A stretch of DNA of 64,000 nt from Ursus arctos (taxonomy: Eukaryota > Chordata > Mammalia > Carnivora > Ursidae), in contig NW_026623008.1 of assembly GCF_023065955.2 (NCBI RefSeq), positions 26,749,001 through 26,813,000 of the forward strand, in the 5' to 3' direction. Under the pieces are notes generated by a model. That model was not told the origin of the DNA. It saw only the letters and a list, made by a program, of their open reading frames with translations, and made no database searches. Positions 1 to 64,000 of the stretch are shown here, piece after piece. Every line of letters begins with the position of its first letter. The first letter of the stretch is position 1. A program made the translations under genes and the position numbers.

Positions 1-529
1 TATACTGTGCCCATCAAGGTAAATGTAGTTAACATCTGCTACCATACAGTGTTGCTACAGTACACTGGTAACTCCTACATGTTGCAGAAGTCCTGTTAAT
101 TCTCTTAGAGTTCCTGGTGCACCATATGTTACACTGATCATCTGACAAGGGCTAAATGAAGTCTTCATTGTCAATCCATATTCATGAATGTTAATAAATC
201 TTAATTTCTGATTATTAGATGAAAATTAAATATAAATACTTCTTTTTTCCCCTCATATTCTAGCATACCCTCTAGCATCTCTGATACATACTTTTCTAGA
301 TTAGAGATAGTGTTTTCTAAGACTAACTACCAGCAGTGGCAGTGGGGCTGAAGGAAGGGCTTAGATGTAACATTTAGAAGAATGAGTAATTTAGGTGTGG
401 AGGTAAAGAGAAGAGAGAAGAATGGCTTCATCGTTCCCTAACTTGTGCAATAGTGATGGCTTTAACAGAAATACAGATGGTGAAAGGACCCAGTTTTTTA
501 TTTTCTGTTTTGTATATTTGGAGGTTGAA

Positions 530-890
530 TTGCATAAGAAACATCAAAGTAGGGAGGTTTAATAGATTATTGGAAGTAAGTGCCTAGAGCTCAGGAAATA
601 AGTCAAGATAGAGATTAAGATTTGAGATGTGTCAGCATATAGGTGATAGTTAAAAGCTAGGGAAAGTGAGCAGAGTCAAAGTAAGATTGAGAATGGATCT
701 CTGGGGATACCGTTGTTTCAGGTTTGCCAGTGAAGGCACTTAGACTGGAAAAGTAGGAGAACCAGGACAAAGTATAAGCTGTTTCAGAGAAGGTAAAGAA
801 AGGATCATGATTTTCAAGGATTGATCACAGTGGCAAATGCTAAAGGAAGCCAGGGTGTAAAAGCTGAAAAGAGACCATGTCTTTTAAGAA
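530..890 (-). repeat. L2-like LINE relic, antisense
   Basis: Wording such as GTAAGTGCCTAGAGCTCAGG and GTGTCAGCATATAGGTGATA to GAATGGATCTCTGGGGATAC resembles the reverse strand of the L2 ORF region. It is heavily decayed and the call is from memory. Confidence 0.45.
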
Positions 891-898
891 GTCAGGGG

Positions 899-1106
899 GG
901 GGGGGGGGCGCATGGATGGCACAGCGGTTAAGCATCTGCCTTCGGCTCAGGGCGTGATCCCGGCGTTATGGGATCGAGCCCCGCATTGGGCTCCCTGCTC
1001 TGCTGGGAGCCTGCTTCTTCCTCTCCCACTCCCGCTGCTTGTGTTCCCTCTCTCGCTGGCTGTCTCTATCTCTGTCGAATAAATAAATAAAATTAAAAAA
1101 AAAAAA
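899..1106 (+). repeat. CAN SINE, full length, sense
   Basis: The copy begins in a run of G with GCGCATGGATGGCACAGCGG, has the CTTCGGCTCAGGGCGTGATC core, and ends AATAAATAAAATT plus poly-A. AAGTCAG occurs at both ends as a likely target duplication. The tRNA-derived head holds the Pol III box B-like GGATCGAGCCC. Confidence 0.93.
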
Positions 1107-2619
1107 GTCAGTGGTGGCCTAAGGTAGAAGTGTTCTAGAATAGAGTTGTTAGTGTAAGCCAGATTAAGTTAAAAAATAATTTCTCGGTCTCAAGTAATCC
1201 ATCAATTATCTGTGAATACTGGTAATGTTTACTCCACTGGATTAGCCAAGTGTAGTTAAATAAAATTACAAAAGAATTCATACCCATGTGAAATGATTAT
1301 GAAGACAGTTTTTAGAAAAATGCTCTGGTGTACTACAGATTTTATATTATAAAATACTAAAAATTTGATCTAAAGTATAACCCGTTTTTCTCTATTCTGT
1401 ATCTTTTAAACTTTATCTTGATGCCAAAGTATTCATTGGCGACCTTCTCTGTTACTTATTGAAGAGTTAGGAAGATAAATTCAAAGTTGGAAGGATACAA
1501 GGAGAGACTGCCAGCTGTTTTAGTTGTGTTTTATAAGCAAGCCTCTGGGCGATTTTACCATCTTGTTATACCTTAGCAATCTTCCTTCTTTCTGTCTGTA
1601 CTATAGTGACAGATTAATTTATTGTAGCTATGAATACTAAACTAATGTCAATAGTCACTTTCAGGGGAAGATATTATTTCATGTCTTCTTGTATCGACTA
1701 AAATAATATTTCCCATTCTACCTTTTGAGAGCAGAGAATAAAAGATAACTAGAAATGAGATGAAGGTGGGTCTCTATGAGCATATAGAACAATTAATGAA
1801 AATAATTTCTTCTCCTTTTTACATTAAAATTTCCCTCTCCTACCATTTTTCTGCTGCATGAGTCAGGTGGTAAAGTGGTACTTACTGAAACCAGTATTAA
1901 ATTTTACTTTACAGTCTGTGCACCAGAGCATGATGGAGTCAAAAGACTTGGTACCAGAATGTAGGAAGTGGTGGTTGAGGTAAGAGTGGGAAAGGTAGGC
2001 TGTAGCCCTTTGTAAAACATAATGCACCCAGGTAGGTTCCATTTTTGTAGTAATCGCCAGATATTCTTAAGGATTTTTAAATTCTATCCCAAAGTTCTAC
2101 AAAAATGCATCATATTATACTCTGTGAGAATTCTTTCCTTCTCAGACTAAGGTCATTAGTCAAAGGAAGCCACTAAAGATTGGTTAGAAGTTCTTATTCC
2201 CATTTACTCAGATTTTCTTTCCCAAATTGCTTTCCTAAATACTGCTTTGGAAGTTAAAGTAGTTTGCATATTTTGGTAATTGTAATTTTACTACAATATA
2301 CACTTAAATGTTGTGCTAAAATTTCTACATTTGAACAAAAGATCAAAGGATTCTTCCCCATTGTTACAATAAAAAACACCTGCACATAAGACAAAGACAG
2401 TTCCACAACTGTGACATAGAGAAAATTCACAGTTTATGTTAAATTACCAGAATTTATTCTTTGTATTAATTTACTTTGATACTAATACGTTGTGATGTAT
2501 CTGTTTGTTGTTTGGAAGACTTCAATACTTCAATATAGTCTTGAAGTATATTTGTGAGATAATTATGCTTAAATTTTTGTAAAAAATAGTATCATATATA
2601 TATAATTTCCTTTTTCCCC

Positions 2620-2800
2620 CAAAAGTACTTTCACCAATATCCCATATGGTCCCTGTAACAGCCCAGAGACTATTATCCCATTTTTGTCAATGAAGGAACT
2701 AAAGTCAGAGAGGCAAGGTAACTTTCATAACAACCTAGTGGCAGAGTGGGACTAAAAGCTCACATCTACTTATTTTTCTTCCAGTGCTTATGTTAGCACA
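2620..2800 (-). repeat. MIR, antisense
   Basis: It reads CCTGTAACAGCCCAGAGACT, CAATGAAGGAACTAAAGTCA, GAGAGGCAAGGTAACTT and GTGGCAGAGTGGGACT, the reverse of the MIR core. Confidence 0.65.
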
Positions 2801-4168
2801 TGTAGAGGTTTCTTAAATTGGCAATTTCCCAATTCAAACTTTCTTCAAAATACAGTGAGCACCTTTGCTGCTGTTGCTGAATAGATGACTAAATTACTAT
2901 TTTGGAGTTCTTATTTAGTTTCACATGCCTGCCTGATGAGCACTCTAATACATTACCCTTTGTCACAGTATCTTTTGAAATAACAAGTGAAAATTTGCAG
3001 TTTCTTGAATTGTCATTTTGTTAACTTGCATACTAAAGTTTCATTAAATATCTAAATATATCAATTACATCGTATTAGTGAGAGATTAAAGAGACATAAT
3101 AAATGATGGTCCTTAGAAAAGCTATTTCCCTTTGAAACATAGGTGTTAGCAGTTATGAACTTAAAAGTAGTTTAATGTTAGAATTGGCCAGTGTATATAG
3201 AATTCTAACACCATTCTGTTAAAGGCTCTCAGAACTTGAGTCCAGTGTTTAGTGTAATTATTCATAAAGAAGTTTTTATATCTGATGCCATGGTAAAATC
3301 TGCAGTGTTTCATTCTTTGGTATTCTCCTAATTAAATTTTACTGTTAGAGGGGATTGCAGAGATTATTCATTTCAGTCTTCTGGTTGGTATCTTCTAGTT
3401 GGTATCTTCTGTGACATAACTGCTCCTTGAGCTGTTCTAGCAAGGATGAACTTAGGTACTTTATAAGGTAGTGTAATCCACTTGTGAATAATTCTGGTGG
3501 TTAGGAAATGTGGGAAATATTTATTCCAAAGTCTAGCTTCTTATATCTTTCCAATTATTTGTGAGTTGTATCCTAGTTCTATCCTTTCAAACAAGGTAGA
3601 TTTTCTGCTTAGTTTATCACAGGACAGTCCATCAAAATAGCCAGAGGCTTCTATAATTTCCTTTGAGTCTTTCCTATTCCAGACTTGAAGTCCTTAGTTT
3701 GATTTATTTTTACTCATGTTACATGAATTTCTATCAGGATTACCTTCTTCTGGTTATGTTTCATTTTTTTAGGGTCTTAAATTTTTCCAAATTGAACAGA
3801 GTACTTCAGAGTGCACAATGACTATATAATATGTGATGGGATGGTGATATGCTTTATACTGGGCACTTAAATATATGCAACCTAATTTTTTTAATTTTGA
3901 GGAAGCTACATCTCACTATTAGTTCATTCTGGACTTAAGAGTCACCTAAAGCCCCTTTCCACAAAAGCAGTGAGTAAGTTCACATCCTCTAATCTGTTCT
4001 TTTGCAGTTGAGCTTTTTAAACAGAAATGTTTAGATTTTACAGTTACCCCTATTATATTTCATCTTCATTGAGTTCATTGTTATGGTGTTTTAGTAACTT
4101 TAAACACGCTCATTTGTTTTTAGTATACTAGCAGTGTCTCCCAAGTATGTATAATTTGAGGGTTTCTT

Positions 4169-4360
4169 TTTTTTTTTAAGATTTTATTTTATTTATTTGA
4201 CAGAGATAGCCAGCGAGAGAGGGAACACAAGCAGGGGAAGTGGGAGAGGAAGAAGCAGGGTACTAGCGGAGGAGCCTGATGTGGGGCTCGATCCCAGAAC
4301 GCTGGGATCAAGCCCTGAGCCGAAGGCAGACGCTTAACAACTGCGCCACCCAGGCGCCCC
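4169..4360 (-). repeat. CAN SINE, full length, antisense
   Basis: It reads poly-T, AAGATTTTATTTTATTTATT and so on to CACCCAGGCGCCCC. A perfect 16-bp target duplication AATTTGAGGGTTTCTT lies at 4153-4168 and 4361-4376, which marks a recent insertion. It carries the CTCCGCTA subfamily variant (in reverse). Confidence 0.95.
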
Positions 4361-4693
4361 AATTTGAGGGTTTCTTAACTAACATATTTTATTCTTATTT
4401 ACTATATGTAGTGCACTAGATATATTTCTTTTCTTTATGATATTGATAGTTTGGGGGGACCACTTTAGAAGTTTATTCTGATCAAAAGTTTCCATAAATG
4501 TCCCGGTTAACTTAGAAAAAGAAAAGGAACTTGCCCTGCCCCATGTTACAGTATAATAAAACACTTTAGTAATTGTGAAAACCTAAGATAGTTGTTTAAG
4601 AACAGACAAATAAACCACTGGGACAATACAGAGAATTCAAGAGCTAGATTCATTTATATGTTGAGAACTTATAAGATAAAAATGGCATTTTAT

Positions 4694-4884
4694 GGGGCGC
4701 CTGGGTAGCGCAGTCGTTAAAGCGTCTGCCTTCGGCTCAGGGCGTGATCCCCGCGTACAGGGATCGAGTCCCACATCGGGCTCCTCCGCTATGAGCCTGC
4801 TTCTTCCTCTCCCACTCCCCCTGCTGTGTTCCCTCTCTCGCTGGCTGTCTCTCTGTCACATAAATAAATAAAATCTTAAAAAAA
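4694..4884 (+). repeat. CAN SINE, full length, sense
   Basis: It starts GGGGCGCCTGGGTAGCGCAG and ends ATAAATAAATAAAATC plus poly-A. The target duplication AAAAATGGCATTTTAT lies at 4678-4693 and 4885-4900. It belongs to the CTCCGCTATGAG subfamily. It sits beside an older antisense copy that appears to share the same target. Confidence 0.95.
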
Positions 4885-4904
4885 AAAAATGGCATTTTAT
4901 TTCC

Positions 4905-5005
4905 TTATTTATTTTAACGTGGTGCTCAGACTCATGACCGTGAGATCGAGACCTGAGCCGAGATCGTGAGTCGGACGCTTAACCAATTAAGCCACCCAGG
5001 CACCC
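4905..5005 (-). repeat. CAN SINE fragment, antisense
   Basis: Only the tRNA-like head is left: GTGGTGCTCAGACTCATGAC to GCCACCCAGGCACCCC. It is followed by AAAAGATGGCATTTTA, a third version of the target of the neighbouring SINE. Confidence 0.85.
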
Positions 5006-5161
5006 CAAAAGATGGCATTTTAAATTGATTGGTTATGTATAGACTATTTAGTAGTGGTGTGGGACCACTGGCTTACCATATGGAGAAAAATAAAATAGAG
5101 TCCTTATATAACACTGTTTATAAAGAAGGACCTCAAATGGATTAGTGGCCAAAATAATATA

Positions 5162-5245
5162 GATAAAAGTATATATATATGCTATATGTATAGATAACTA
5201 TAGATAGTTATAAAACTATATATATAGATAACTATATATAGATAA
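5162..5245. repeat. TA-rich low-complexity tract with self-complementary units
   Basis: It consists of repeated ATATAGATAACTATAGATAG-like units that read similarly on both strands. Confidence 0.8.
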
Positions 5246-5298
5246 AGCTATAGTTAATGAAACACTTTGTGATTTAGTATTAGGAAAATAATTCTCTT

Positions 5299-5428
5299 TT
5301 TAAAAAGATTTTATTTATTTATTTATTTATTTGAGAGAAAGAGACCGAGCATGAGCAGAGGGGGAGGGGCAAAGGGAGAGAGACAAACACATTCTCCACT
5401 GAGCAGGAAGCCTGATGCAGGGCTTAAA
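5299..5428 (-). repeat. CAN SINE, antisense, truncated
   Basis: It begins AAAAAGATTTTATTTATTTA and stops within the element at GATGCAGGGCTT; the tRNA head is missing. It abuts old L1-like sequence. Confidence 0.8.
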
Positions 5429-5489
5429 AGCATGAAACCATAAGGTGAAAAATGATTCATTTGTTGATATAGTATTAAGGATTTCAGTT

Positions 5490-6150
5490 CAACAAATACA
5501 TATGTATTGTTAACAGGCAGATAACATTTGGAAGATATTTGCAATAACTAAACCTGTTAATGAATTAATATCTGGACTATCAGGCTATCAAAGAAACTCC
5601 TTCAATTCAACAAAAAGACTGGGGCCCCAATAGAAAAATGAGCAAAGGAAACAAACGGGGAATTAACAGAAGGAACAGGTACATGAAGGAATGCTCAAAT
5701 TCATTAGTACCAGGAGAAATCCCAATTAAAATAACGTTTTAGTTTTACCTGCTAGGCTAGCAAAAAATAGAAAGCAGAGCTGGATAATGCCTAATCTTGT
5801 CTGAGATATGGGGAAATAGAAACCTCCAGGAATATAGATTGTTCAGCTGCTCTGGAGAGCAATTTGGCAGTTCTTCATCACTTAGTTGATAAAATTCACT
5901 TGGACCTAACAATTTTGTTCCTGGGTATACAACCAGAGATTAGTTCTCATGCAAGCCCATAAAAGGATATAGTAAGAGATTCTGCATTGCACCATTGTTT
6001 TCGGTAGCTGGCAATTAAAGTCTGCATTGTTGGGTGAATGGATAGACAACATATGGAGTACTTTGCATCAATCAGAAACAATGAACTAAGCATCCCACAG
6101 CAATATGAATACATTTTAAAAACCTAGTGCCAGAGGATAAAAGTGGAAAT
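5490..6150 (+). repeat. Old L1 3' region, sense, decayed
   Basis: It has wording typical of old mammalian L1 3' ends: AGATATTTGCAATAACTAAA, ATTCATTAGTACCAGGAGAA, GAGAGCAATTTGGCAGTTCT and GGTGAATGGATAGACAACAT. No open frame remains. The family call is from memory. Confidence 0.55.
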
Positions 6151-6415
6151 ATAAGCAAACAGAAGGATGTTCATCAAACGCATTAGAAGAAATAACTTAT
6201 TGAGAAGAGGAAGGGAGTTTAGGAAGTGGAGATGGAAGGAAAGAAGAGAGGTCTTGTACAGATGAATGATAATAAGCCATGAATCGAGGAGTATGATTAA
6301 CTTAACCTTTTGTATCTGGGACATAAAAGTGGGGTTTGGGGACTCATTTGGCAGTGATATATGTAAGTTGGGTTGGAGAAGAAAAAATTAAAGGCATAAA
6401 AAACAAGAGACTTAA

Positions 6416-6608
6416 GGGGCGCCTGGGTGGCGCAGTCGTTAAGCGTCTGCCTTCGGCTCAGGGCGTGATCCCGGCATTCTGGGATCGAGCCCCACATCAG
6501 GCTCCTCCACTGGGAGCCTGCTTCTTCCTCTCCAGCTCCCCCTGCTTGTGTTCCCTCTCTCGCTGGCTGTCTCTCTCTGTCAAATAAATAAATAAAATTT
6601 TTAAAAAC
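6416..6608 (+). repeat. CAN SINE, full length, sense
   Basis: It starts GGGGCGCCTGGGTGGCGCAG and ends AATAAATAAAATTTTTAAAA. A perfect 18-bp target duplication lies at 6398-6415 and 6609-6626 (AAAAAACAAGAGACTTAA). It accounts for the 117- and 83-codon open frames across this spot. Confidence 0.95.
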
Positions 6609-6654
6609 AAAAAACAAGAGACTTAAAATAATCCAGGTATACTGGAACATGAGG

Positions 6655-6855
6655 TTATAATTTAAGATGGTGGTAATTGGGAATGAAAAGTAAAGGACTG
6701 ATGTGAGAAGTACTGCAGAGAGGTGAGGTCAGCAACTAATTGGATGAAGAGATGAGCCAGGTTTTGAATCTGGGTAAATGCGGAGAGGGAGGCCTCAGTA
6801 AAGAGGAGCAGCAATAGGATAACCAGATAACATGGGGGAGATATGTTTAATTCAG
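6655..6855 (-). repeat. L2-like LINE relic, antisense
   Basis: It reads AAGATGGTGGTAATTGGGAA, AGAAGTACTGCAGAGAGGTG and similar, like the reverse of L2. Short and decayed. Confidence 0.4.
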
Positions 6856-6992
6856 CTTTAGATTCCATTGGCGGTTCTAGGAGCTTGTTGAGGTATATTA
6901 TCCACTATTAGAACATTTATGAAGAATATACTGTGCTAGGTATTGAAACAGAACCTTTTTTTATCCTAAGTTGTTTCAGCACAGCTATTTTA

Positions 6993-7195
6993 TTTTATTT
7001 TAAGATTTTATTTATTTATTTGATGGAGAGAGAGACAGCCAGCGAGAGAGGGAACACAAGCAGGGGGAGTGGGAGAGGAAGAAGCAGGCTCCCAGTGGAG
7101 CAGAGAGCCTGATGCGGGGCTCGATCCCAGAACCCTGGGATCACGCCCTGAGCCGAAGGCAGACGCCTAACGGCTGAGCCACCCAGGTGCCCCAT
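6993..7195 (-). repeat. CAN SINE, full length, antisense
   Basis: It runs from TAAGATTTTATTTATTTATT to CCACCCAGGTGCCCC. The target duplication AGCACAGCTATTTTA lies at 6978-6992 and 7196-7210. It lies 387 nt from the sense copy at 6416, so the two form an inverted pair. Confidence 0.94.
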
Positions 7196-8515
7196 AGCAC
7201 AGCTATTTTAATCTCCTCCAACCATTTTGATCCTTAGAGTGGTTTGATTGGGTTGTCCAGATTTGGTAAGCTTAGAGTTACACCGATTTACTGTTGAGTA
7301 AAAGTGACAAAATAGTCAAGACATTCTGACAAATTAGATCTGTAAAGTTTCACATAAGAAACTGGACTTGATGATAATGGCTGCAGAAAAAAATCTTAAA
7401 TGGCAGAAAATTTTGAAATTTGTTTTGTATGTAAAAACGGATCAGTGAGTCAAATCTTTTTTGTAAAATTTACTCTATAAGAGGCTTGATGTTGATTTAA
7501 ATAGTTTGAGCAAAGTGAAATTGAAGAAGGAAAATAGAAATTTTGAGCATGTAGAAAATTGCTCTAGGTATCAAGTCAGTTCAATTATTTTGTATCAGAG
7601 AATGCCTTTTTCTCTCCTTTCTCTCCTACCTACCCATAGGCTAGCATTGAATCTTTTTTCCCATTCTTTTAAATGTATTGTAAATTATACCAGTAATAAT
7701 GTAAGTATACTCTCATCATAATATATTTATATTATTTAGACAAAATAAAAAATTGTTCTTCACTTCTCTCACCAGAGGTAACCACTGTATCTATTTGGTA
7801 CATATCCTTCTAGATATCTTTCCACTGCTTTTATGAGTAATGTGTGTACAAAATTAAATGTTGATTTGTGGGTATTTTGTATTCTCACTATAGTCTAATT
7901 TTTTTAATGTAAAAGTCTTGAGTATCTTTCCATGTAAGTATATATAGGATAAAAATGTTTGCTGGGTGAAAACAGGTTTCCGAATATTCTTACTGGCTAG
8001 ATAATATTGTAAGGATGGGGAAGGGGGTTGAAAAGGACTAAGGGGTATAGTGTGTTTATTGCTGTCAAAAATCTCACAGTCTAATAGAAGTGAAGTGTAC
8101 AATAATTCTAATACAGTGGAGTAAATGTTCTAGTAGACATATGTGCTAGGTGGTATTTGAGCACAGAGTGAAGAGCGTCAAACTCTTTGATAGAGAAGTG
8201 CATGTGTCAGGTAATGCTCAGAGATGGTAAAAGGGATTTGGGATCATTTTCTAAGGATAATATTTTGCAGGTTTACTGAGGCCCAGAATGATTAGGTAAT
8301 TCACTGGATTCATTCTTTTCTGTCTTTTGTGAAATTCATATCCCTTGCCAGAAATCAGTCTTTCTGATATTCTAGGGTATGGTCCTGAAAGCAATATCTT
8401 TATCAGTATGATTGTCTTTCAGAATTTTGGCAGCTTTAAATAGTGTGAGAATTACTTTATTTTGTATTTCATCATGCAGAGGATTATGTGAATGTATTTT
8501 TTTCCCTTTTTTTAG

Positions 8516-64000
<55,485 letters not shown>

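Larger units (their letters stand above)
1..8515 (+). other. AGO3: AGO3 intron 2, 3' part (inferred)
   Basis: There is no exon-2-like sequence (the part encoding the start of the N domain), so this is taken as the end of intron 2. It holds eight CAN SINE copies or fragments, an L1 relic, L2 relics and a MIR, listed separately. Bases 75-530, 1107-2620 and 2800-4150 are A/T-rich with nothing recognisable; the first 75 bases weakly resemble an old antisense L1 3' end. Bases 7211-8010 show only a weak old repeat. Confidence 0.75.

Noticed and set aside
6297..6650. Open frames with peptides like [22 protein letters not shown], also at 24706, 36532, 40078, 54555, 58354 and 59512
   Set aside because: These are translations of CAN SINE copies. 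The same peptide recurs wherever a full-length SINE lies, so they are not genes.

Overview
The window is vertebrate nuclear DNA, and its only gene is an internal part of Argonaute 3 (AGO3) on the + strand. The organism is almost certainly a carnivoran. I count by eye about 48 copies of the carnivore tRNA-Lys-derived CAN SINE (head like GGCGCCTGGGTGGC, tail AATAAATAAAATCTTTAAAA), plus two pieces of the carnivore L1 3' end. Some SINE copies carry a CTCCGCTATGAG variant and a GGGCGTGATCCCGG core, which I associate with arctoid caniforms (bears, seals, mustelids). That narrower placement is from memory and less certain.

Gene layout: eleven coding exons lie at 8516-8636, 12781-12989, 13820-13956, 42053-42187, 46351-46438, 46563-46710, 47129-47248, 49914-50036, 50367-50500, 53308-53492 and 62973-63132. 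They match exons 3-13 of the vertebrate Argonaute plan. All have AG acceptors and GT donors, the phases join without a break, and together they give 1560 nt (about residues 65-583 of an 860-residue protein). They encode most of the N domain, linker L1, PAZ, linker L2 and MID. The first two exons and the PIWI exons with the slicer-like active site fall outside the window. The paralogue call rests on AGO3-only features: a roughly nine-residue N-domain insertion and Asn where AGO2 has Ser387. All five MID residues that bind the guide 5' phosphate are present.

Everything else is intron. Bases 1-8515 (intron 2, partial) are old L2/L1/MIR sequence with a SINE pile-up at 4.1-5.4 kb. Introns 3-4 hold antisense L1 and SINE debris. 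Intron 5 (28.1 kb) is a layered stack: antisense L1 at about 14.4-22.2 kb including a carnivore L1 end, L2 at 22.5-24.3 and 27 kb, sense L1 at 25.0-26.6 kb, a second sense L1 at 31.2-35.6 kb with a younger L1 end inside it, and antisense L1 ORF2 at 37.0-38.7 kb. Introns 6-11 are poor in young repeats, with no CAN SINE between 40916 and 47293 or between 49234 and 53564; they contain hAT MITEs, MIR and L2 relics. Intron 12 (9.5 kb) is the reverse, with 15 CAN SINEs on top of a split MIR and a long antisense L1.

I found no second protein gene, no functional RNA gene, no CRISPR array and no novel gene system. Most short open frames here are translations of CAN SINEs or L1. The points worth a second look are inverted SINE pairs flanking AGO3 exons, a twice-used insertion site at 4.7-5.0 kb, three tail-only insertions with target duplications, the young-repeat-poor block around exons 6-9, weak donors at exons 8 and 9, and a Z-DNA-like tract beside exon 5.
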